Notes under the pieces: generated by a model | What the model was told of the DNA's origin: nothing | Databases searched by the model: none | What the model saw: the letters and a program-made list of their open reading frames with translations, nothing else | Translations under genes and position numbers: made by a program | NCBI GenBank assembly: GCA_030435675.1 | Contig: CM059624.1 | Span: 12,982,769 to 13,046,768 of the forward strand | Direction of reading: 5' to 3' | Length of the DNA stretch: 64,000 bases | Origin: Steinernema hermaphroditum | Lineage: Eukaryota > Nematoda > Chromadorea > Rhabditida > Steinernematidae | Shown: positions 21,430-30,417 of the stretch, piece after piece | Layout of the letters: every line of letters starts with the position of its first letter | Numbering within the stretch: the stretch's first letter is position 1

Positions 21430-22342
21430 AGAAGAAGAAGGAGAGACGACCGTCAGCGATAACGGGCAAGTGTCAATTAGGGGAGCGCGCTTCTTCTGGC
21501 GGCGATAACGATCCGGGCGTTATCTCGGCACTCCCACTGCGCCTCACAAAACAAACACGCACTATATCCTGTACCCGGAGCGGTTAAGGTTGCCGTAGGC
21601 GCGGACTCAGCTGATTCCGGGCGGTGGAAGACGATTAGCCCGAGGATTACGATGGAATTAGGACGGTGTCGCCTGGAGCGCCGCGATCACGGCACCCTCG
21701 GGAGTGCACCTCTGATGCCCCTCACCCTCCCAGGAACCGGTTTAGGCAAGAAGCCCCGATCGATCGGGGTGGCGCCGTCGATCGATAGTCGGTAGGTGAC
21801 TCGCCGGCGGCTCATTTGTCTCCAGTGGAGGTGACAGTTCTGACACCATCGGTGATTATGGTCTAAAAGAAGATGTTTGCTTTGGCGAGCGGCGTACTCA
21901 GAACTGTAATGACCGTGCAGAGTTCTAATCGCTTTGATGTCCCTTTGATGGACCGATTAACGTTCTGTACTTTGTGTCGACTTCGGTTCCGGGAAGAAAT
22001 GATGTGGACCCTGCTGACGGGATAGGGTACTTTGCCCCGCTGCAAGGGGAGATTGGCCAGAAAACAACAAAAAGTTTTGAGGAGATTAATTGCGACTAGC
22101 TGTGGCCGCTGATAGAGGATGTTTGCAGTGTTCTTGCTACACCAACTCGTCCACTCTGCAAACAATGCTCATCGTTCGGAATCAGAAATCAGCCTTTGGC
22201 AGTAAACAGCATTAAGTCGGTCATGTGCTGATGACAGTTTTGACAAAAATTCCTTGTGATATGTTCTGCAGCAACAGTGCGTGCAAGAAACGGTCATATA
22301 ATTGTGATCAAAGCTATAGACCGATGAGCATATGGAGCCACT
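21430..22342. other. Unassigned stretch upstream of the transporter
   Basis: GC-rich to 21850, then AT-richer. Contains the short palindromic run CGATCGATCGGGG.. CGATCGATAG around 21757-21787. No coding region could be supported. Confidence 0.4.
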
Positions 22343-22453
22343 CTAGTATTCTTCTAGCGTGTAGTCGAAGTCCGAGATCACGACCAGACCCTCGGCGACG
22401 ACCTTCGCGATCGTAGTCTCGATCGCCTTTGGGTTCTTCAGAAGTGCCTCCAT
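22343..22453 (-). pseudogene. Orphan start exon like cytosolic 5'-nucleotidase III
   Basis: A 36-codon frame begins MEALLKNPKAIETTIAKVV and ends VVISDFDYTLEEY then TAG. The ISDFDYTL block is the HAD-superfamily DxD motif as found at the N-terminus of pyrimidine 5'-nucleotidases, where I(T/S)DFDMTL is usual. The rest of the enzyme was not found downstream on the minus strand. It may be a fragment left by gene decay, a short regulatory product, or the first exon of a gene with introns I could not place. Confidence 0.45.
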
Positions 22454-22559
22454 TGTTTGAAACTAACAGCCAAGCACACAAACTTGCGAAGCTGGAAAGT
22501 GCCCACAAATATAACAAATAGTTTATCTACATGGACCGCATTCAACAAGAAAACGCTGA

Positions 22560-22925
22560 TCAACGCCGCAATGCCTCAAGACCCAGCTTCGCTCGTAGAG
22601 CGTTGACCTCCTCGATTTCACGCTCTTCATCATCCTTAGAATAATTCGAAGACTTCTTTCGGCGCTTATCTGAAAGAATAAGCATCGTAGAACCACATAA
22701 ATGCATTCGTCCTTTACCTGAATCCCGATCCCTGTAGCGATCTTTATCCGTACGGTATCCGTATCCGTACCGTACGTAGCACCTTTCCCTGCGATCGCAA
22801 TCCTCGAGGTCCCGACTTCTGTCACGCTTACTACTTCTTCCCCTGCGTTCACTTAAATTGGTATGGCTAAGGTCACGACCTGGGCGTTTCGCCACCAACT
22901 GAAGGCATTCACTACCACTTTTCAT
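22560..22925 (-). CDS. RD-rich small protein with C-terminal HIND-like motif, 105 aa
   Basis: Exons 22718-22925 and 22560-22669 join in phase over a 48-nt intron. The first two thirds are rich in Arg, Asp, Lys and Tyr (RGRSSKRDRSRDLEDCDRRE, RTDKDRYRDRDS), as in splicing factors. The last residues, EREIEEVNALRAKLGLEALRR, match the HIND element of Snu66/SART1 (IEETNKLRAKLGLKPL), which binds the ubiquitin-like protein Hub1/UBL5. SART1 itself is far longer, so this is either a truncated relative or a free-standing HIND protein. It starts only 60 bases after the TIMP-A stop on the same strand, so the two could be co-transcribed. Confidence 0.65.
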   Translation of the reverse strand: MKSGSECLQLVAKRPGRDLSHTNLSERRGRSSKRDRSRDLEDCDRRERCYVRYGYGYRTDKDRYRDRDSGKGRMHLCGSTMLILSDKRRKKSSNYSKDDEEREIEEVNALRAKLGLEALRR

Positions 22926-22985
22926 GTAACTCGTCGTGATTTGAATTCATTTACAAATTACATACAAAGAGACAAAAAGTCATCA

Positions 22986-23579
22986 CTACTTCTGACCACA
23001 GTTCTTCTGATAAGTTCCATCCAGAAGAGCCTTCTTGATGTCCTCTGGAACGTTCAGCCACTCGTCGCGGGCGTCAATCTGGGCACAGTTGAACAAGTAA
23101 AGAGCACCTTGGAAAATATGGCCTGAAGCTTTCGTTTTCAGAGAACGGTGCTTCTCCGAGCCTTACCGTTAAGGAGGTAGGTCTTGTGCTCCTCGAGCCA
23201 GTTGACTCCACAATCGCCAGCGCTGGTTCCGAAATCTTTCTGGGTTAGCAGATTGATGGAAAATGGCTCTTCGTGGGTATCGAACGGGTTCTAATGGGGT
23301 AAAAATGGAGATAATAAACCTTCGGGTACCTTAAAGATGAGGTTGTTGGAGATAGAGCGGCCGACGTAGGAGAGCAGAGGAAACTCGTCGGAGGCGTTGA
23401 TCCTCGAAGTGATGCCGAGCACTCCCACTGAAAGATACGGTAATAGAGTGTGCTATCAAGTGGCTTTCACCGAAGTTCGAACGGCAGAAGTTGTCCTGCG
23501 GCGTTGGAGGGAAGATGCCACAGTTACATCCGAAGGAGACAGCGAAGAAGGCGCTCAGAAGAAGGGCGGTTCGATACAT
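22986..23579 (-). CDS. TIMP-like secreted NTR-domain protein A, 155 aa
   Basis: Exons 23471-23579, 23330-23427, 23167-23290 and 22986-23122 join in phase (468 nt). A signal peptide (MYRTALLLSAFFAVSFG) ends right before CNCG, which makes Cys1 the mature N-terminus; in TIMPs this Cys chelates the metalloprotease zinc. Six cysteines (CNC, FCRS, DCGVNW, NCAQ, NCGQ) fit the N-terminal TIMP/netrin domain; the C-terminal TIMP domain is absent, as in hookworm single-domain TIMPs. Other marks are VGRS, TQKDF, CGVNWLEEHKTYLLNG and IDARDEWLNVPEDIK. TATA box CTATAAAA lies about 45 bases upstream of ATG. Probable role: secreted protease inhibitor (inferred from family). Confidence 0.88.
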
Positions 23580-24549
23580 GGTGATCGAGTGGGGAGAACG
23601 ACTCAAGAAGCTGGTTTTATAGCGATGAATACTTGGCATCATACGTGGCAGATAGAACCTTAAGATGGGTTATTTGTGGTTATCAGTGAAGGTTTCGTTT
23701 TTGTGGAGGAAGGTCGAAGAGCAGAGGAAGAAGGAGAAGATAATCTTTGTGCTTTTGTTCTGCTTGTGCTCTTTGAAAATGAAAAAAAGCAATTTGTTCA
23801 CGATCAAATGTCATTCTTCAGACCTCACAATGGAAACAAAGAAAACTGATTGATAATGTGTCCTCCAATCGATGCTCTCATTTAATTAACGTTTGAGTTA
23901 GCACCCACTTCAAGGACGTAGCACCATTTATCTAAATGAAAAAATGACTTTTTAGAGCATCCTCCAAGAAGCAGAATGTTCCAAGAGGGCGCTTTAGACA
24001 GAAGCCTTCTTTGGCCGATAAACCAAGCGCCCCCCTTCAAGTGACCCGTCGGAGTCTGCAAAACGAGAGAGAATTGTCCATTTAGTCAAGTGCGACCAGC
24101 CCCAAAAATAGAATGTCCAAATAAATGCCCTAGAGTCAGAAAGACAGGAAGTCATTCACGAATTCAAATCATGAGACCGGTCGATTTCTTACGTTTCCTC
24201 TTCTACTTCCTCTACACGTAAAGGCGTATTCCAGCTTCGTCACATCCCCTACTGGGCGATGATGACCATATTGTTCGTGCTCGCCATATGGTATGGCTGC
24301 CTTGCAAGGGTGGGCATTGTTGACAACAAGCCATGTAGAATGAGATAAGAGGTGGTGTGTCGAGAAATGGTGCGGACCTTTGTGCTTTTGAACCCAGATC
24401 ACATTTTGTCCTGTCAGTTTCGTGAACACTAATTTTAATTTCTTTGAAATATTTGACCATCTGACTGTACATATGTAGACCTGACAATCGTTCCTGGATG
24501 ACTAGCGTTTTATTTTCATGGACTTTAGTTTGTTGGACAAATCATAGGT
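23580..24549. other. Intergenic stretch, possible short membrane exon
   Basis: Mostly without features. On the plus strand 24235-24348 follows an acceptor-like ATTCCAG and reads LRHIPYWAMMTILFVLAIWY then a short tail and stop; it might be a last exon of a small membrane protein, but no matching upstream exon was found. Confidence 0.3.
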
Positions 24550-25790
24550 TCACTCATCAAGCGTCGATTCGGGGGGTTTGTAAGTGAAGTCAACCTTGTC
24601 GCCCTCGTAGTTCTTCATCGTCCACCAATATTTGTTGAGCTTCTGCAGCCACTCTTCCCAGTACATCTGAAGAGATGCATTACCGTACTGCTACTTCCAC
24701 TCACCTGAAGCTCCTCTCCTTGATAGACGACCATTTCTGCCGGACGCTCATCTTCATAGATTAGCACGTCGGCTGCCTTGGCGATGGATCCCAAATCTTC
24801 GAATTTTGGATCGGCATTTATCGCTCCAACATAAGCGGCCAACTGAGAGGGATACCCGTAGAGCTCCGCATCACTTACCCCTCCGTCAAGGGAGGCCTGG
24901 CTGACCGTTTTCCAATCGACGAGCATAAGGCCTTCTCCTCTGAAGTGACCTATAGCTTCAGGCACCTTAGGAGGGATCTTACCCAAGCGAGCAGATCGCA
25001 TCGAATCTTCCAGTATAATAGAGTCCATTGTGAACCACACTCTCCTCGATTCTCATTTTCTCGTCGTAGATCAGATTCTTGCGGAGGAAGGGTAGGATGC
25101 TCTTCATGAAGGATCGAACCCTATCCTGCATTTCCACCTTCGGGGCAGTGACAGAACTTATGATCTCCTCGTCAGATTGTTCGATTTTTCCCGATTTCTG
25201 GAACTCTTCCAAAATCTTCTCGATCTCCCTGTGTGTTCTCGTGCCCGCATTCATAAGATCTGTAGTTGAGCTTTTAACGTCACCATCAAAGCGAATCTCG
25301 AGTACCTATGCTCCACTGACTGAACGAAGCTCCCAATTCATTCTTCTTCTTACTCTGCCACTTGCAAAGAGTTTCTTTTGGATGAACACACTGGTTTATG
25401 TAGGTAACTGACGGAAGACGCACATTCTCTGGAAGGTAGTCGTGTCGTGTACAGCGCGTCTCGGGCTGAAAGGTTACTGTAGGTCTTTGTAGGGACAAAC
25501 ATCGAAAGTCAACTCAATTTGAGCCTGGATCTTTCTGAACTAGATCGCACAGAGATGTTACTTATACATAAAACATATGTGTGCCTTGTCAGAAAGGTTG
25601 ACGGCCAAAACGACCAAAACAAAAATGGCTATAAAAGACGCTCTAATCAGAGGCGATAATGACTTACAGAGACGAAGGGACTGTTGACGATAGAGTCGAA
25701 GGTGAGGTTTGGGAGTTCGGCCAGGACGTTCCTCCGAGAACCATGGGCGAAGGGTGTACCGTACAGAACGTCGCGGTGGTTCAACTTCAT
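24550..25790 (-). CDS. MGME1-like PD-(D/E)XK exonuclease a, 303 aa
   Basis: Exons 25668-25790, 25306-25465, 24983-25259, 24705-24939 and 24550-24666. Order of motifs follows mitochondrial genome maintenance exonuclease 1: LPSVTYINQCVHPKETLCKW, RTHREIEKIL, GLYYTGRFDAICSL, the catalytic LMLVDWKT (D-x-K), then YPSQLAAYVGAINADP with the conserved Gln, and WEEWLQKLNKYWW near the end. MGME1 trims single-stranded DNA ends in mitochondria. All active-site residues seem present. An acceptor lies 5 bases before the ATG, as for leader trans-splicing; that fixes the start. No clear mitochondrial presequence. Two relatives occur at 37635 and 39637. Confidence 0.85.
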
Positions 25791-26248
25791 GAGTCCTGAA
25801 GCATCGAAATTCAAATAAGATTGGCTTAGGTTGGCAGAAACAGACACGATGTCTTATCGGCAGCACGACTAATAGCAGAGAAACCCGCGCCTTCGACGGA
25901 GAATTTCAACACGAATAAATCAGTCGGCGGTCAATTGATGTGGTGAAACACCGCGTTGTTGTCAATGTTTCCTTTTGACATCACCATTGACTCATCGGTC
26001 ACCGTTTGCACTTTTACTCTGTTCGTCGGCACTCTGTAACACCTCTCTTATCGCAAAGTCACCATCCAACGGCCACCTTCTATGCAGGTGTAATGTGTCA
26101 CAAAACTCGATCTATGATATTCTCTAGAAACATGTTCACACTCTAATAGATGTTGGCAAGTGTGACGAGCGGAGCAGATTGAAATTCGAAGGCCAAGAAG
26201 TCAAAATGGTACTAAAGAGTAAAAAAGAGATTACTCGTCAAATGTAAC
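25791..26248. other. Intergenic stretch before the inverted duplication
   Basis: Head-to-head spacer between the MGME1-like gene and the delta-COP copy. No other feature seen. Confidence 0.4.
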
Positions 26249-28734
26249 TCTGGGTGCCGTGGGGGAGAAAAATGGTCGTTAGCGACTGGCTGCGACGACA
26301 GTGTCGTCTAACACCGCACCACTAGGAAACGACTCGGACCCCCTCGATGTTCCGGAAACACCTGTGAACCGAAAACGGAAGAGAGCGGAGAACGAGAAGG
26401 ATGCTCCGGAGCCTGCAGAAAAAATCGTCCCGCGGACAAGAGCGTTTTTTACAAGAACATACCAGACTTGGAATGGAATCCACAGATATCAGGCCATTGG
26501 CGCCGCTTTTATTAGAGTCCCACAGCGGCGACGGTTCTGTTGCATCGGCGTGGAGAAAGTCAGACGAACAGAGATAGACACGCGGAGTCCCGTCGCGAAA
26601 TCGAGCGCGAGGTGTCTGAGTCGGCCAACGCGTCGTCGCGACTTCGTTTCGAGTCGCCGCCGACCGTTTCGGTCGAACAAATCGCGTGTGATTTCGCCGA
26701 TTTCCCTATTTTCGTGCCCTTTTCTACTTTTATTTCAATTTCAGGTTCGTAATGACGATAATCGCTGCCTCCATCATTGGAAAGTCCGGCAAGGGTATGT
26801 TTATTCACCATGTTCTGGCAGTACAGTTCTAAATTACTGATTTTAGCGCTCGTTAGCCGTCAATTCGGCACCGAAACGCCTTCGAGGACGCGAATGGAGG
26901 GATTCCTCGAAACTTTCCCCAAGTTGGTGGGGTCCGACAAATGTGAGCCGCCTCTCCCATTAATATCACTTCAAGCAAATTTTTTAGCGCAACGCCAGCA
27001 TACCTACATCGACGCCGAGAGCATCCGCTATGTGTATCAGCCTATGGATAACATCTACATGGTACTGATCACCACGCGACACTCCAACATCATCGAAGAT
27101 TTGGAAACTCTTCGTCTTTTTTCGCGTGTGGTGAGTTGCAGGATATGAAGACACAATAGCTGACTCCGCACTTTTTGCAGATTCCTGAATACTGTCGCAC
27201 GAATGATGAAAAAGAAATTATGGATAAGGCATTCGAATTGATCTTTGCCTTCGATGAAATCGTTGCCCTCGGACGTCGCGAAAACGTTAATCTGGCGCAA
27301 ATTCGCACATTCACTGAAATGGACTCGCATGAAGAGCGTGTATTTAAACAGATCCAGGAGGCCCAGGCGCGAGCTGCCATTGAAAACGCGAAAGAGAAGG
27401 AGAAGCAGTTCAAGAAAGAGCGCGCGGAAATGGCCAAGAAGAACATCAGGCCGAATGCGGGCATCTCAAGCGCGACGTCTGTCAGTTCAAGCACTCCGAT
27501 CACTTCTGCCATCAACGATATGTCGGAAATGAAATTGTCCGCCCCGAAACCCTCCACCCAACTGTCACGTGGTGGTGGTAGAGCGCTGAAGTTGGGAGCT
27601 AAGACCACTGGAGAAGACACATTCCTTCAGCAGCTTCAAAGTGAAGGCCAAGCTATCGTCACTTCAGTTCAGCCAAAGGTTCTTGTCTTCTCATTCCGAA
27701 GAGTAACGCCATTTGTTTGCAGAAATCTACGGATCCTACCTTGTCTATTCCCGTCAGCGATGTGAAGCGCGAATCTGTCCACATTCGTTTTCAAGAGAAG
27801 TTCTCCGCAACTGTAACCCGAGATGGAGGTCTCGAAAGTGGCGAAATCCAAGGAACAGCCATGCTGAACGTATCGGACAGTTCATTGGTGACTGTTCAGT
27901 TGAAAATGTCCAATCGTGATCAACACGGTGCAACTCCCCAAGTGCACCCTAATCTCGACAAGAAGTTGTGGCAGAGTAGTTCGATGTTGAAGCTCAAGAA
28001 TACAGACAAGCCATTCCCATGCAACGTTGACGTTGGAGTTCTCAAGTGGCGCCTGCAGCTTGCTGACGAGGAACAGCTTCCCATTACGAGTTAGCTGACG
28101 CGATTGCCCTGGCATAAACGTGGTATTTACTTTTCAGTTAATTGTTGGCCGAATGAGAACCCAGATGGATGTTCCGTAAGCATCGAATACACGCTTCAGA
28201 CCGAACAAACTCTCAAGAACGTCACTATCGCGATTCCTCTCCCGTAGGCCAATTTTATCCCCTCCATCCCTAGCGATTATTTCTCTAGGCCCGCGACTGT
28301 CCCCGTAATTTCTGAATGCGACGGATCGTACGAATACATCAAGTCGAAGTCGCAGCTTCAGTGGACTCTTCCTGTGATCGGCGAATCCAACAAGACGGGA
28401 ACTCTTGAGTTCACGACTCCCAACGGCCACGCTGACCATTTCTTCCCTGTGAATGTGTCATTCTACTCTCCCGATCTCTTCTGCAACTTCGGAGTTAGTT
28501 TGTTCTCCGTGGCTCCGTATTACGAGAGTATTGCAGGTGGAAGCGGTTCAGAAGATGAACACAGATGAGGATGTTCCGTTTTCCAGCGAGAGCAGGCTGA
28601 TAGTGGAAAAGTACGACGTGGTGTAAATCCCTATCCGATCGTTGTTAATGTATTTGAGTGTATTATTGGATTTAATTTATTGGGAGTGGATATTACAGAT
28701 GTAAAGATTGCATGTTAAGCCTTGTTCATTCTCC
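26249..28734 (+). repeat. Left arm of a 2486-bp inverted duplication
   Basis: Bases 26249-28734 match the reverse complement of 30418-32903 with no length change (paired positions sum to 59152). Only about eight substitutions were noticed, so identity is about 99.7 %. The arm spans one whole delta-COP gene plus 500 bases upstream and 108 bases downstream. Confidence 0.95.
26752..28626 (+). CDS. copd-1: Coatomer subunit delta, copy 1, 515 aa
   Basis: Eight exons: 26752-26794, 26847-26942, 26988-27130, 27181-27678, 27723-28089, 28138-28243, 28289-28493, 28537-28626 (1548 nt, all phases agree). The N-terminal longin-type domain has [49 protein letters not shown] sequence and [20 protein letters not shown]; a charged linker with ALKLGAK follows; the C-terminal mu-homology domain has [20 protein letters not shown] and EKYDVV at the end. 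Length and order match metazoan delta-COP (about 511 aa). It is part of the F-subcomplex of COPI, which coats Golgi-to-ER vesicles. An acceptor 8 bases before ATG suggests leader splicing. Confidence 0.95.
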
Positions 28735-28749
28735 CTCAGCCTTCATTTA

Positions 28750-28868
28750 CGGTTGAAAATAGGTGTTTGTGCATCTTGGGAAACCCGTAGACATCGAAAG
28801 AATCAGAAAAATGGCGACCTCGCAAAAGGCGTCGGCCGACGCGATTTTGCCAAACACCTATTTTCAAC
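28750..28868. repeat. Inverted repeat, 18-20 bp arms
   Basis: GGTTGAAAATAGGTGTTTG at about 28752 pairs with CAAACACCTATTTTCAACC at about 28850; the loop is about 80 bases. MITE-like. Confidence 0.7.
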
Positions 28869-29432
28869 CCGAAGCGAATTTTGAGCTTGGCGACGGTGGT
28901 CATCGGTGAGGTTATGACCATGTCTAGGGAATGTCGTATGTTCAAGTGGATTTGGTCCCTGTTTTGTCATGGTTTCAATTGCGACTTGCTCTAGGAAGGT
29001 TCGCAGGCTCGGTCGGGCCAAAATTTGGAAATGTCGTATGTTCGTACCAATTGGAGCAGACTTTGGAATGTTCATTTTAGAACTTTTTAGAGATACGACT
29101 AAAGTTTCGTGAATGTCGTAGGTTCGACCCACTGACAAGAAGTCATAATTTGAAAAAATTCGCAAGTTCGGTAAAGCAGGGAATCACCGCAATAGGAAGA
29201 TTTATACCAATTTTATCGATCATCGGCGGGCTACACCTGGTCCCACCACTACACGGCTACACCTGATGTAACTGTATCATTTACGTCGCCACCAGGCTGC
29301 GAACGACGCTGGATCGTCATTAAAGGGACCAGGTCATGGATAAAAAACTTTTTTAAAACTTCTGAAAATTTGTGTACCCCTGTTTTCGGGGTCGCTGAGC
29401 ACGGTGGTGAAATCGGTTTCCCAAAAATCCCA

Positions 29433-29756
29433 ATAGTTTTCAAGAAACAGACCTTAGGGCGCAGAATGTGTTTTACCATCGGTCCCGACACGATCTGTCC
29501 GGTGGGGCACGACTTGCACACTATTTTAATTATTTTTGGCCGAAATAGATGACTTGCATGACCGCGCTTGGCAGCATTTTGCTTAGCAGCTTCTGGCGCG
29601 TCGAATGAGCCCAGGATCGCCTAGATTGGATAAGTGCGTAGAAAACGCGGGAAATACGGCCTTGTCCGTCATGACATTCGTGCCGGGACCGGCATGCCGA
29701 CAATTAGACAGTAAAGTTCATTCTGCGCCCTAAGGCTTATTTCTTGGAAACTATCA
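29433..29756. repeat. Inverted repeat, about 36-bp arms
   Basis: ATAGTTTTCAAGAAACAGACC..TTAGGGCGCAGAATG at 29433-29468 pairs with the stretch at 29720-29756. The ends could be those of a 320-bp non-autonomous DNA element. Confidence 0.65.
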
Positions 29757-30039
29757 CGTTTTCCGAGAATCTGATTTCAGCATTATGTTGCGCAAAAGAA
29801 GGGGATCAAAGGTTTTCGGAACAAATGGCGAACTCTCCCTTGCTCTGGAAGGCAAAGTTTGCACGACGTTTTTTTGTTTATTTTTGGCTGTTGCATCCCT
29901 ATACCACCGCCGGTGCACGCGTCGGTCGAACACAACCGAAACTACTGACGAGAGATAAAACCAAAGCCTATATTACCGTCCCGGACAATGACCATAACGG
30001 CAGTATTTCCGGTAACGGCAGTATTTCCGATACGGCGCC

Positions 30040-30150
30040 CCTGAAATATCAATAACTACGGTAGCTCGTTATTTTTCCTTTTTAAAATCCCCTTTGAAAG
30101 AAAAAAGAAAAATAACGAAATACCGTAATTATTGATCTTTCAGGGCAATA
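30040..30150. repeat. Hairpin element with about 40-bp arms
   Basis: CCCTGAAATATCAATAACTA at about 30040 continues through CGGTA and CGTTATTTTTC; the mirror half ends GATCTTTCAGGG at about 30145. Small foldback or MITE. Confidence 0.7.
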
Positions 30151-30234
30151 GTGCCGTGACCAGTGAGAGGGCATCCGATTCTCTCTCGTCGACTGCTACC
30201 GCTCCCCGCGAACGGTCGGAATTTTCCCTAGTAT

Positions 30235-30417
30235 ATGTTGCGGCCGGAGCTGGCCGCCGATCCGGCTTGGCGCGTCGGCCGACGGTCGGCTGACGAGAGT
30301 GAACAGGTGTTCGTACTCCCTCCGACGTCGCGTCGTGTCGCGTCGGATCGGATCGGATCGGATCGGAGGCAGAGTGAACACCCGTTCATACTCGTGAGCC
30401 GACCGTCGCGTCGCGTC
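30235..30417. repeat. GC-rich block with GGATC tandem repeats
   Basis: Contains four GATCG units in a row (about 30347-30366) and two similar segments, GAGTGAACAGGTGTTCGTACTC and GAGTGAACACCCGTTCATACTC, either side. Ends at the right arm boundary. Confidence 0.65.

Larger units (their letters stand above)
28735..30417. other. Spacer of the inverted duplication
   Basis: The 1683-base centre has no gene. It holds three hairpin-type inverted repeats (28750-28868, 29433-29756, 30040-30150), three short repeats of AATGTCGTA(T/G)GTTC at 28929, 29033 and 29113, and a GC-rich block (30235-30417) with tandem GGATC units. Confidence 0.7.

Noticed and set aside
28134..28439. Minus frames across both delta-COP genes
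   Set aside because: Antisense shadows; both arms show the same mirrored frames.
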